Assembly (NCBI GenBank): GCA_963752605.1
Contig: CAVVYW010000004.1
Span: forward strand, 1 to 25,899
DNA: 25,899 nt
Direction: 5' to 3'
Source of the DNA: CAVVYW01 sp963752605
GTDB lineage: Bacteria; Actinomycetota; Thermoleophilia; Solirubrobacterales; 70-9
This document shows positions 7,844 through 16,925 of this stretch, in pieces (positions within the stretch are counted from its first letter, which is position 1; each line of letters begins with the position of its first letter). A program made the position numbers and the translations under genes. The notes below the pieces were generated by a model. It did no database searches. It saw nothing but the letters and a program-made list of their open reading frames with translations, and was not told the DNA's origin.

Positions 7844-8604
7844 GCCGTCGCCGGCCGGAAGGACCAGACCGCCGGCCGGAAGCGGGCCAGGACCTGCCGA
7901 GCGGTGAGCGCCGCGAGCGCGGCCACCAGGGCGCCCGCCGCGGCATCAACCCAGTAGTGGTTCGCCGTCACCACGACGACGAACATGACCACAAGCGGAT
8001 ACACGCACCAGAACGCGCGGGTGGCCTTGTGGCGCGAGATCATCGCTCCGCTGATGCCGATCATCAGGGCGAATGCGCAGTGCATGCTCGGGATCGCGGC
8101 GTAGGGGTTGACGAAGAGCTTCACGAGGCCGGAGTCGTGGTTCACCTGGGCGTAGGCCGTGATCGTGTCTACGAATCCATCCTCGGGAAAGAGGCGGGGT
8201 GGGGCGGTCGGCACCAGGGTGTAGCCCACCAGGGCGAGCCCCATCGCGACCAGGAACATGTTCCGGACGAAGTAGAAGCTCGGGTTACGAAACAGATAAA
8301 GCCAGACCAGGAAGGCCGTCGTGACCACGAAGTGGCTGTTCATATAGAGGAAGTTGGCCACGTCGATGATCCACTGGGAATTGAGCAGCGCGTGCTGGAG
8401 GTCGGGCTCGAAGAAGGTGTGCGTCGAGCGCTCGAAGTCCGTGATCGCGGCGGCGTTCGCGAACGCCTCGGCGCGCTGTCCCTCCGCGACACCGCGGACG
8501 GTCTCATACGAGAGCTCGGCCAGGACGAAGAGGCCGAGTTGCCGGCCGGCGTCTCCCCATCCCTGAGGCAGCCAACGACCGATCCTGTCTACTAGGACGC
8601 GCAC
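7840..8604 (-). CDS. PAP2-family membrane phosphatase/phosphotransferase
   Basis: This intact 254-residue PAP2_3 protein has about six membrane spans. It shows VPTAPPRLFP, the IPSMHCAF motif and ANHYWVDAAAGALVAALAA, corresponding to PAP2 motifs with two histidines and an aspartate for phosphoryl transfer at the outer membrane face. It is a clear paralogue of the gene at 5373-6183, down to the WSFR near the C-terminus. The family includes lipid phosphate phosphatases and inositol-phosphorylceramide synthases, so dephosphorylation of phosphatidylinositol phosphate or transfer of an inositol head group are both possible. The start is GTG at 8602-8604 with a TAGAAT box upstream and no ribosome site. 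Its stop overlaps the TTG of the GT-C-like gene. Confidence 0.88.
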   Translation of the reverse strand: MRVLVDRIGRWLPQGWGDAGRQLGLFVLAELSYETVRGVAEGQRAEAFANAAAITDFERSTHTFFEPDLQHALLNSQWIIDVANFLYMNSHFVVTTAFLVWLYLFRNPSFYFVRNMFLVAMGLALVGYTLVPTAPPRLFPEDGFVDTITAYAQVNHDSGLVKLFVNPYAAIPSMHCAFALMIGISGAMISRHKATRAFWCVYPLVVMFVVVVTANHYWVDAAAGALVAALAALTARQVLARFRPAVWSFRPATA

Positions 8605-8613
8605 GACCCGGGG

Positions 8614-8619
8614 ATTCTA
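8614..8619 (-). promoter_or_regulatory. Candidate -10 box upstream of the PAP2/GT-C/pgsA/ino1 run
   Basis: On the minus strand TAGAAT lies 9 bases before the GTG at 8604, inside the only gap (37 bp) upstream of the overlapping lipid genes. It would give a nearly leaderless transcript. No -35 with good spacing is visible, so this is tentative. Confidence 0.35.
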
Positions 8620-8641
8620 GTCACCGGTTGGTAACAAATCG

Positions 8642-9484
8642 TCAACTCTGCGGGTTATCCGCACCGCCCTGAAGGAATCGCAACACGGGCTCGATGCTCG
8701 AGGGGTCGTCGCGCCAGGGCCAGTGGCCGGCATCCGGGAGCTCCAGCAGCTCCGCCCGGGGCAGCGTCTCGGCCCAGGCGCGCCCGAACCGCGCCGGGAG
8801 GTAGCGGTCCCGCATGCCCCAGACGACCAAGGCGGGCGCATCGAGCGACCCGAGCTCACTCCCCGCGGCCGCGAGAGCTTCTTCCGGGGCCCCGCGATAG
8901 AGGGAGAGGATCGCCCGGACGGTGCCCGCATCGAGGTGCTCCCAGATCAGGTCGACGAAGGCGGGGTCGTGCCGGCTCCAGTCCCCGCGCGACTCGCGCA
9001 GCGCCAGGTCGAACGCACGCCGTGAGCGAATCCGGGTGGAGAGCTCGCCGAGGACCGGGGTCCGCCAGATCCGCGCGGTGCGGTGCCAGCGGTAGCCCGG
9101 CAGGAGCGGCAGGGCGTTGATCACCGCCAGGCGGCGGATCCGGTCGGGCCACCGCTGCGCCGCAATCAGCGCGATCGACCCCCAGTCGTGGACCGCGAGG
9201 GAATGCTCGGAGATGCCCATCCGCGCGAGGAACCGCGTAAAGAACCGCGCGTAGCCCTCCATCGTGTAGTCGAACTCCGCCGGTGGGCGGTCGGAGCGGC
9301 CGAAGCCGGGGAGGTCGAGCGCGATCGCCGGGCCGCGAAGCCGCTCCATGACCGGCATCCAGTCCTCGGAGTGGGTCGGGACGCCATGCACGAGGACGAC
9401 CGGGGGGCCCTCCCCCGGCCGCCGCCGGAAGAAGGTCGCCACGCCGTCGACGACGACTGTCCCGGTCTCGATCCGATCGGCCAT
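8642..9484 (-). CDS. Alpha/beta hydrolase, haloalkane dehalogenase/epoxide hydrolase type
   Basis: This 280-residue cytosolic alpha/beta-hydrolase has an oxyanion-hole motif HGVPTHS (33-39), a nucleophile elbow VHDWGS with Asp100 rather than Ser, an acid in GMRD (D226), and a catalytic His in DAGHW (H254). An aspartate nucleophile is typical of epoxide hydrolases and haloalkane dehalogenases, which form an ester intermediate attacked by water. The substrate cannot be read from the sequence. The ATG at 9482-9484 is 27 bp from the divergent nth gene, and a palindromic -10-like element lies between them. It lies 37 bp upstream of the PAP2 gene on the same strand and may be co-transcribed with the lipid genes, but no lipid role is evident. 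Confidence 0.88.
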   Translation of the reverse strand: MADRIETGTVVVDGVATFFRRRPGEGPPVVLVHGVPTHSEDWMPVMERLRGPAIALDLPGFGRSDRPPAEFDYTMEGYARFFTRFLARMGISEHSLAVHDWGSIALIAAQRWPDRIRRLAVINALPLLPGYRWHRTARIWRTPVLGELSTRIRSRRAFDLALRESRGDWSRHDPAFVDLIWEHLDAGTVRAILSLYRGAPEEALAAAGSELGSLDAPALVVWGMRDRYLPARFGRAWAETLPRAELLELPDAGHWPWRDDPSSIEPVLRFLQGGADNPQS

Positions 9485-9495
9485 TGGGCCGCCGC

Positions 9496-9505
9496 AGAAT
9501 ATTCT
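9496..9505. promoter_or_regulatory. Palindromic -10 element shared by divergent genes
   Basis: AGAATATTCT is a perfect 10-bp palindrome in the 27-bp gap between the hydrolase (minus) and nth (plus). It contains TATTCT on each strand. On the plus strand TATTCT (9500-9505) is 6 bases from the GTG at 9512, which fits a leaderless start. On the minus strand the ATG follows 11 bases after. A bidirectional promoter with a symmetrical -10 is the simplest reading; an operator is the alternative. Confidence 0.45.
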
Positions 9506-9511
9506 CGGCCG

Positions 9512-10244
9512 GTGCCCCTGCCCGAGAAGATCAAGGTGCCCAAGCGCGACCCGTCGTGGAGGCGCCCGCCCCGCCGCCGCGTGATCGCGATCCGGGACCG
9601 GCTCCGCGAGCTCTACGGCCGGCCGGTTAACCACCCGCACGGACATCCGATCGCCGAGCTCGTGCGCACGGTCCTCTCCCAGAACACCAACGACCGCAAC
9701 CGCGACGTCGCCTACGGCCGGCTGCGGGAGAGGTTCCCGACCTGGGAGGAGGTCCGCGACGCTCCCACCGAAGCGGTGGAGGAGGCCATCAAGCCCGGCG
9801 GGCTGAGCGCGACCAAGGCCCCGCGGATCCAGGAGATCCTCGGCCGCCTCGAGGAGCACCCGGACCTCGACTGGCTCGAGGATGCCCCGCGGGACGAGGC
9901 GATGGACGTTCCTGGTCTCACTGCCCGGCGTCGGCCGCAAGACCGCCGCGTGCGTCCTGATCTTCGCCTTCGGCCGGCCGGAGATCCCAGTCGACACCCA
10001 CGTCCACCGGGTCGGTGGCCGGCTGGGCCTGTTTCGGCCCGGCGCCTCCTTCGAGGAGGCGCATGACGAGATGCGGGCCGTGGTCCCCCCGGAGGACGCC
10101 TACGAGCTCCACATCAACCTGATCCGCCACGGCCGGGAGATCTGCCGGCCGAGGCCGCGATGCAGGGAGTGCGCGCTGCGACGCATGTGCCCGTGGTACA
10201 GAAGCGGTGCTGCCCGCGGCTATATCCTCCCGCGCCAGTCATGA
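9512..10244 (+). CDS. nth: Endonuclease III (frameshifted as sequenced)
   Basis: This is a base-excision-repair DNA glycosylase/AP lyase for oxidised pyrimidines. The first frame gives RTVLSQNTND and the helical core to RDEAMD. The second frame continues with FLVSLPGVGRKTAACV (helix-hairpin-helix, catalytic Lys), PVDTHVHRVGGRLGL (catalytic Asp) and a 4Fe-4S cysteine set C-X5-C-X2-C-X5-C at the end (CRPRPRC, then C, then CPW). The join needs one base removed near 9907-9908 (GACGTTC read as GACTTC), giving about 243 residues. Both halves are well conserved, so a sequence error is likelier than a pseudogene. The GTG start follows a TATTCT box by 6 bases. The stop overlaps the next ATG (ATGA at 10241-10244). 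Confidence 0.88.
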
Positions 10245-10627
10245 AGCGGAGCACCTTCGTCATCTTCGGTCTCGCAGTCCTCCTGTTCGCGGTCCTCGTA
10301 CCGGCCTGGGCGATCAGCCGCGAGGGCGGCGAGGAGGCGTCGCCGGAGAGCGTCCCCTCCAGCCTCGACGAGGGCAAGGAGCTGTTCGTGACCAACTGCG
10401 GCGCCTGCCACACCCTCGCCAAGGCCGGAACCGACGGGGTCGTCGGGCCCAACCTCGACGACCTGCTCGCTCCACCGAGCCCGACTCCGCCCGATCCGGC
10501 CACGATCAAGCCGCGGGTACTGGCCGCGATCAACAACGGGGTCGGGGGACGGATGCCGGCGGGGATCCTCAGCGGCGAGCAGGCCGAGACCGTCGCCGAC
10601 TTCGTCGCGCAGGTCGCCGGCCGATAG
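10241..10627 (+). CDS. Membrane-anchored monohaem cytochrome c
   Basis: This 128-residue protein has an N-terminal hydrophobic anchor or signal (about residues 5-25, VIFGLAVLLFAVLVPAW), then a class I cytochrome c domain. The haem-binding CGACH sits at about residues 51-55 and a likely axial Met lies in GGRMPAG at about 104-110. It should carry one covalently attached haem outside the membrane and pass electrons in respiration. The ATG at 10241 overlaps the nth stop (ATGA), so translation is coupled. An upstream in-frame GTG within nth is a less likely start. The electron-transfer partner is not shown by the neighbourhood, since no oxidase or reductase gene is nearby. Confidence 0.9.
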   Translation: MKRSTFVIFGLAVLLFAVLVPAWAISREGGEEASPESVPSSLDEGKELFVTNCGACHTLAKAGTDGVVGPNLDDLLAPPSPTPPDPATIKPRVLAAINNGVGGRMPAGILSGEQAETVADFVAQVAGR

Positions 10628-10631
10628 CTCC

Positions 10632-10794
10632 GGACGGCGAAGCCGCAAACTGGGTGAATCGGCCCATACCGAATAGTGCGGCTTTCTACGGTTTCCACCG
10701 CAACTCCCTGCGTAATAGCGTTATTAATCCAGTTAGAAGGAGAGGAGACTCGGGGGGCCGCTCTCGCGAACGGCGCCTCAAGAAAGGAGTTCAC
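10632..10794 (+). promoter_or_regulatory. Structured leader before secreted phosphoesterase; possible c-di-AMP riboswitch-like element
   Basis: The 167-bp gap before the TTG start holds AAGCCGC (10640-10646) pairing with GCGGCTT (10678-10684). The stem encloses CTGGGTGAATCGG, which resembles a conserved segment of the ydaO-yuaA (c-di-AMP) riboswitch. CCGCAACTCCCTGCG follows downstream. An AT-rich stretch with an inverted repeat (TAATA at 10713-10717, TATTA at 10722-10726) may contain a promoter. AAAGGAG at 10783-10789 is a strong ribosome site. The riboswitch reading is from remembered consensus only; a terminator for the cytochrome gene is an alternative. Confidence 0.3.
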
Positions 10795-12741
10795 TTGAGT
10801 TACGTACGTTCCGGCGGCCGAGGACGGCTGCGCAAGGCGGGTTTGGTCGGGCTGGTTGCAGCCCTGAGCCTCTGCCTGACGCCCGGACTCGCCGACGCCG
10901 CCAAGAAGTCGAAGGCGCCGCCCCGGGTGGCGACATTCAACCTTTATCTGGGCACGGACCTGCCGTCTTTGGCGAACAAGCTGAATCCGGCGGCTCCTGG
11001 CAACTTCGCGTCGAAGCCCGACAGCATCGCGAACGCGATCGGGTACGGCCAGAAGGACGTCCAGGGCAACAATTTCAACACGAGGGCGGTCCACATCGCC
11101 GGCCTGATCAAGAAGAACAAGGTCGACCTGATCGGCCTCCAGGAAGCGGCACTGTGGAAGGTCCAGATTCCGACGGACGGCTCGCCGCTCAACCCGGCCG
11201 CCGAACGCGCCTCGACTGTTACGTACGACTACGTCGAGAAGCTCCTGAGCGAGCTCAACAAGGGGGCGAAGACGAAGAAGGAGTGCGGCCAGGCTGCCAA
11301 GAAGAAGGGCAAGGGCGCTTCCGCCGCCAAGAAGGGCAAGTCAAAGCCGTGTTACCGCGGCTATCGCCTCGGCATCTCGCAGAACAGGTTCGACTCCGAG
11401 TTCCTCGGCGATTTCGACAACGACCCCGGGCCGGACGGCAAGACGTTCGACCTTGCTGACTCGGCCACCCCGGGCTCGTGTGCCGGCACTCCTCCGGGAG
11501 CGCCCAATGGACCTGGTTGCTGGCTGCAGGGCAACGACGACACCGGACTCAAGCTCGGTGAGCCGACGGCCGCGCAGTGCGGCGACGGCATCGACAACGA
11601 CGGCGACGGGCTGACCGACTATGGCCCGACGGCCGGCGTCAACGAGACGAGTGGTCCGACGTTCAACGCCGGCATGGGGGGAGGAGGCTCCCCGGCCCAA
11701 GGCACTGCCCCTCCGTGGGGCTGCGACAGCTACGCCGACAACAACGAGGTGGCAAATGCGCCGTTGGCTGACCCGAATGGGCTGCCGCCGGACACCAATT
11801 TCGACCACCACATCGGCTCAGGCAATCAAACATCGGCCGACAATGGCACCCCGTCATGCGGAGCCCCGGGGCCGACGTGTCCCACGACCATCATGGGCCC
11901 CGGCAGGGCCTGGGACGGGGGCGGAAACGGGAAGGACGCCGCGGGCATCTCTGATTGCGCCCCGGGTCTCGTGAACGACACCAGCCCCGACGCAGGACCG
12001 CCGCAAGGCGCGTTCCCGTTCGCTGGTTATAACGGGGACCAGGTCCCGAGCACGCCCGGATCACAGGTTCCCGTCTGCCTGTTCCATGGCATCGACGGTG
12101 ACCTCAGCCTGACCCTGCGGGATGCGATCCTCGTCCGCGTCGGAGACGGCGTCAAGGCGACGAACCCGACGGGCGCGCTGTTCAACAACCAGGTGATCGC
12201 CAACCTGCCGGGCGGCCTCAAGGTCTCCCAGAACCGAGGTTGGGTCTCGGTCGACGCGCAGGTGCGTGGGAAGAAGTTCGATCTCGTGAACACGCACCTC
12301 GAGGCCACCGATGACGGAACGGTCCGCGAGGATCAGGCCACCGAGCTGATCAACGGCCCGCTGGCGACGAAGCCCGCGGTGCTCGTCGGTGACGTGAACT
12401 CGGATGAGCGGAGTGCGGATCCGCAGTCGCCGCCGGCGATGCAGCGGCTCCTCGCCGCCGGGTTCACCGATCTGGTCAGGCTGTTCTCGACCTCCGGTCA
12501 CACGACGGGCTCTCGTGCGTTCCTGAGCCCAGCGGAGACCCAGGGGTTGATCACGAACGGTGGTGATCTCGCGGCGGAGTCGCGGATCGACCGCATCCTG
12601 ACCAACGGCACGTTCAAGGCCGGCGCATCCGGCCCGCTGGACATGTTCGCCGGTGGTCTGTGGACCTCCGATCACGCCGGAGTGTTCGCAAGCCTGGGCG
12701 GCAAGAAGAAGGGCAAGAAGAAGGGCGGCAAGAAGAAGTAG
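10795..12741 (+). CDS. Secreted endonuclease/exonuclease/phosphatase-family protein with large insert and Lys-rich tail
   Basis: This 648-residue exported protein has a basic N-terminus, a hydrophobic signal (about 14-30) and a likely cleavage near LADAA. The EEP (DNase-I-like) catalytic motifs are VATFNLYLG (N49), LIGLQEA (E117), LVNTHLEA (H501), VGDVNS (D533/N535), RIDRI (D599) and TSDHAG (D626/H627). So it is probably an active Mg2+ phosphodiesterase or nuclease. Between residues about 155 and 435 the fold is interrupted by a Gly/Asp/Cys-rich insert that includes CGDGIDNDGDGLTDYG, a Ca-binding-like DxDxDG sequence. Lys-rich stretches occur at 160-185 and at the very C-terminus (GGKKKGKKKGGKKK). 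The TTG start at 10795 is chosen for AAAGGAG five bases upstream and the signal peptide. The substrate is unknown. Confidence 0.88.
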   Translation: MSYVRSGGRGRLRKAGLVGLVAALSLCLTPGLADAAKKSKAPPRVATFNLYLGTDLPSLANKLNPAAPGNFASKPDSIANAIGYGQKDVQGNNFNTRAVHIAGLIKKNKVDLIGLQEAALWKVQIPTDGSPLNPAAERASTVTYDYVEKLLSELNKGAKTKKECGQAAKKKGKGASAAKKGKSKPCYRGYRLGISQNRFDSEFLGDFDNDPGPDGKTFDLADSATPGSCAGTPPGAPNGPGCWLQGNDDTGLKLGEPTAAQCGDGIDNDGDGLTDYGPTAGVNETSGPTFNAGMGGGGSPAQGTAPPWGCDSYADNNEVANAPLADPNGLPPDTNFDHHIGSGNQTSADNGTPSCGAPGPTCPTTIMGPGRAWDGGGNGKDAAGISDCAPGLVNDTSPDAGPPQGAFPFAGYNGDQVPSTPGSQVPVCLFHGIDGDLSLTLRDAILVRVGDGVKATNPTGALFNNQVIANLPGGLKVSQNRGWVSVDAQVRGKKFDLVNTHLEATDDGTVREDQATELINGPLATKPAVLVGDVNSDERSADPQSPPAMQRLLAAGFTDLVRLFSTSGHTTGSRAFLSPAETQGLITNGGDLAAESRIDRILTNGTFKAGASGPLDMFAGGLWTSDHAGVFASLGGKKKGKKKGGKKK

Positions 12742-12768
12742 GCCCTGCCGCCACCGCGAAGTTCGTGC

Positions 12769-12794
12769 GAAGCCCCCGCCTCGGCGGGGGCTTC
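12769..12794 (+). terminator. Strong hairpin terminator
   Basis: GAAGCCCCCGCC (12769-12780) and GGCGGGGGCTTC (12783-12794) form a near-perfect stem, followed by GTCGTT. It lies 28 bp after the EEP stop and 16 bp before the dnaK -35 box, so it insulates the heat-shock operon from upstream transcription. Confidence 0.75.
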
Positions 12795-12809
12795 GTCGTT
12801 CCGGGATCG

Positions 12810-12837
12810 TTGACATCTCGCAGCGATCTACTACACT
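12810..12837 (+). promoter_or_regulatory. dnaK operon promoter
   Basis: TTGACA (12810-12815), a 16-base spacer and TACACT (12832-12837) form a near-consensus vegetative promoter. Transcription would start at about 12844, about 36 bases before the dnaK ATG, which has GGAGGA at 12867-12872. Confidence 0.7.
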
Positions 12838-12840
12838 CGC

Positions 12841-12860
12841 ACTCAGATTTCTTAATCGAG
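12841..12860 (+). promoter_or_regulatory. Candidate HspR operator at dnaK
   Basis: ACTCAGATTTCTTAA (12841-12855) matches ACTGAGATTTCTTTA upstream of clpB (19423-19437) at 13 of 15 positions. It covers the predicted dnaK transcription start and forms an imperfect inverted repeat with AATCGAG. The textbook HAIR (CTTGAGT-N7-ACTCAAG) is absent, although ACTCAG resembles its right half. An HspR gene is in the same operon, so an autoregulatory operator is a reasonable inference. Confidence 0.45.
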
Positions 12861-12879
12861 AGCTTTGGAGGACAAACAG

Positions 12880-14784
<1,905 letters not shown>

Positions 14785-14794
14785 GGAGGCCCGC

Positions 14795-15287
14795 ATGGCG
14801 GACGAGGAGACCCAGGCCGCCCAGGACCAGGTCGAACACGACCTGGACGAGCTGACTGCCACGAAGCGCGAGCGCGACGAGTACCTCGAGCTGGCGCAGC
14901 GTACGCGTGCGGACTTCGAGAACTACCGGAAGCGGGTGGCGAAGCGAGTCCGCCGAGGCCACGGCGAGGGGCAAGGCGGAGCTGGCCAAGCAGCTGCTCC
15001 CCGTCGTGGACAACCTCGAGCGCGCGCTCGCGGCGGCCGAGGCGGAGCAGGGCTCACTGGTCAAGGGAGTTCAACTCGTTCTCGACGAGCTGCGGGACAA
15101 GCTCTCCGACGCCGGCGTCGAGTCGTATGACCCGCTCGGCGAGCGCTTCGATCCCGAGCTGCACGAGGCGCTCTCGACCCGCGCCGAGGAGGGCACCGAT
15201 GCCGGGCATGTCCTCGAGACCATCGAGAAGGGCTACCGCCTGAACGGGCAGGTGCTCCGCCCCGCCCGAGTCGTGGTGAGCGCGTAG
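14795..15287 (+). CDS. grpE: Nucleotide exchange factor GrpE (frameshifted as sequenced)
   Basis: GrpE releases ADP from DnaK. The first frame gives an acidic start, a long coiled-coil helix and RADFENYRKRVA. The second frame gives ATARGKAELAKQLLPVVDNLERAL, a helical stretch, then the beta domain with YDPLGERFDPELHEAL and a VLETIEKGYRLNGQVLRPARVVV ending. Joining them needs one base removed at about 14942-14943 (an extra A), giving about 163 residues. Both parts are strongly conserved and grpE is normally needed with dnaK, so the shift is probably a sequencing or assembly error. AAGGAGG overlaps the dnaK stop and lies 5 bases from the ATG. dnaJ starts 10 bp downstream. Confidence 0.92.
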
Positions 15288-15297
15288 GGGACGGCCG

Positions 15298-16431
15298 ATG
15301 GCGCGCGACTTCTACGAGGTGCTCGGCGTCTCCAAGTCGTCCTCTCAGGACGAGATCAAGAAGGCGTACCGGGAGCTGGCCCGCAAGTGGCATCCCGACC
15401 GAAATCCGGGCGACGACGAGGCGGAGGAGCGCTTCAAGGAGATCCAGCAGGCCTACGACGTGCTCTCCGACACCGAGAAGCGCAAGCAGTACGACGCCGG
15501 CGGCATGTTCGGCTTCGGCGGCGGCGGGCCCGGCGGGTTCCCGGGAGGCGCCGGCTTCCCCGGCGGCGGCGGCTTCGCCTCCGACCTCGGCGACATCTTC
15601 TCGACCCTCTTCAACCGCGGCGGGCGCGGGCAGGGCCCGCGTGCGCAGCGGGGCCGCGACCTCGAGTCCGAGGTCCGCCTCTCCTTCGAACAGGCGATGC
15701 ACGGCGCGCAGATCAGCGTGGCCGTCCCCACCACCGGCCCGTGCGGGACCTGCAACGGGTCCGGCGCCAAGCCGGGGACCGCGCCGAAGACATGCCCCCG
15801 GTGCGAGGGCACGGGGATCGACAACCAGAGCCAGGGGGTCTTCTCCATCTCCCAGCCGTGCCCCGAATGCGGCGGGCAGGGCAGCGTGATCGAGGATCCC
15901 TGCCCCACCTGCAGGGGCAGCGGGGTGACGCAGGAGACCAAGCGATACCGGGTCAACATCCCGGCGGGCGTCCACGACGGCAGCCGGATCCGGCTCGCCG
16001 GCAAGGGCGAGGCCGGCTTCCGCGACGGCCCGCGCGGCGATCTCTACGTCACCACCCGGGTCACCCCCTCGCCGGTCTTCAAGCAGCGCGCGGACGGCAA
16101 CCTCGAGGTGGATCTCCCGATCACCGTCACCGAGGCGATCCAGGGGGCGACGGTCGAGGTGCCAACCCTGAACGGCACCAAGCGAATCCGGATCCCCGCC
16201 GGCACCCAGCACGGCACCACCCAGCGCCTGCGCGGCGAGGGCCCGCCCCGCACCAAGGGCGGCGGCCACGGGGACATCTACTACCGCCTGAAGATCGACG
16301 TGCCCCGCGAGCTGGACGACGAGCAGCGTCAGGCGGTCGAGAAGCTGGCGGACGCCCTCAACGGCCGCAACCCGCGGGAGAGCCTCCTGACCGAGGCTCG
16401 GTCCGGCTCAGGCGAGAAAGTGAGTGAGTGA
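15298..16431 (+). CDS. dnaJ: Chaperone DnaJ (Hsp40)
   Basis: This 377-residue type I Hsp40 delivers clients to DnaK and stimulates its ATPase. The J-domain has HPD at residues 32-34, followed by a long Gly/Phe-rich region (FGFGGGGPGGFPGG and on). Four CxxCxGxG zinc repeats lie at about 148-210 (CGTCNGSG, CPRCEGTG, CPECGGQG, CPTCRGSG), and the C-terminal client-binding domains complete the fold. All elements are intact. It lies 10 bp after grpE, and its TGA overlaps the ATG of hspR (TGATG), so the repressor is made from the same message. Confidence 0.98.
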   Translation: MARDFYEVLGVSKSSSQDEIKKAYRELARKWHPDRNPGDDEAEERFKEIQQAYDVLSDTEKRKQYDAGGMFGFGGGGPGGFPGGAGFPGGGGFASDLGDIFSTLFNRGGRGQGPRAQRGRDLESEVRLSFEQAMHGAQISVAVPTTGPCGTCNGSGAKPGTAPKTCPRCEGTGIDNQSQGVFSISQPCPECGGQGSVIEDPCPTCRGSGVTQETKRYRVNIPAGVHDGSRIRLAGKGEAGFRDGPRGDLYVTTRVTPSPVFKQRADGNLEVDLPITVTEAIQGATVEVPTLNGTKRIRIPAGTQHGTTQRLRGEGPPRTKGGGHGDIYYRLKIDVPRELDDEQRQAVEKLADALNGRNPRESLLTEARSGSGEKVSE

Positions 16432-16925
16432 TGCCCGCCCGTCGCAGGCAGCGCAAGGCGAAGACGGAGGACCGGGCCCGCCCGCCCGCCGAGGGCGAGC
16501 TCGACCAGGACCGAGGCGTGTTCATGATCTCGGTCGCGGCGGAGCTTGCTTCGATGCACCCGCAGACCCTGCGCATTTACGAGGCGCGCGGGCTCATCAC
16601 CCCGAAGCGCTCCCCCAAGAACACGCGCCTCTACTCGCAGGCCGATGTGGAGCGGCTGCGCCGGATCCAGCGGATGACCAGCGAAGAGGGGCTGAACCTC
16701 GCCGGGGTCGAGACGGTGCTCGAGCTCGAGCGACGCGTCGAGCAGATGCGCGCCCAGATCGCGCGGATGCGCAAGCGCGCCGCCGAGATGGAGCGGGAGA
16801 TGGGCAAGGAGATGGAGCGGCTGCGCAAGTCGCTCGGCGGCGAGCTCGTCCCCTACGGGGCCTACGAGCCCGATGCACTCGGCGGCAAGCCGACCAAGAT
16901 CCGGATCCAGCGGCGCAAGTCCTAG
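16431..16925 (+). CDS. hspR: MerR-family heat-shock repressor HspR
   Basis: This 164-residue repressor has a MerR-type winged helix-turn-helix (residues 30-80: FMISVAAELASMHPQTLRIYE, then GLITPKR and RLYSQADVERL). A dimerising coiled coil follows (about 93-135), then a short ELVPYG tail typical of HspR. The N-terminus has an extra basic arm (PARRRQRKAK). In actinobacteria HspR binds inverted repeats at dnaK and clpB, with DnaK as co-repressor. The ATG at 16431 overlaps the dnaJ stop; GTG at 16428 is an alternative start. The C-terminus is convergent with the TetR gene, and both stops lie in CTAG at 16922-16925. Confidence 0.93.
   Translation: MPARRRQRKAKTEDRARPPAEGELDQDRGVFMISVAAELASMHPQTLRIYEARGLITPKRSPKNTRLYSQADVERLRRIQRMTSEEGLNLAGVETVLELERRVEQMRAQIARMRKRAAEMEREMGKEMERLRKSLGGELVPYGAYEPDALGGKPTKIRIQRRKS

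Noticed and set aside
12841..12860. Canonical HAIR or CIRCE element at dnaK
   Set aside because: Neither CTTGAGT-N7-ACTCAAG nor TTAGCACTC-N9-GAGTGCTAA is present; only the weaker shared motif is reported.
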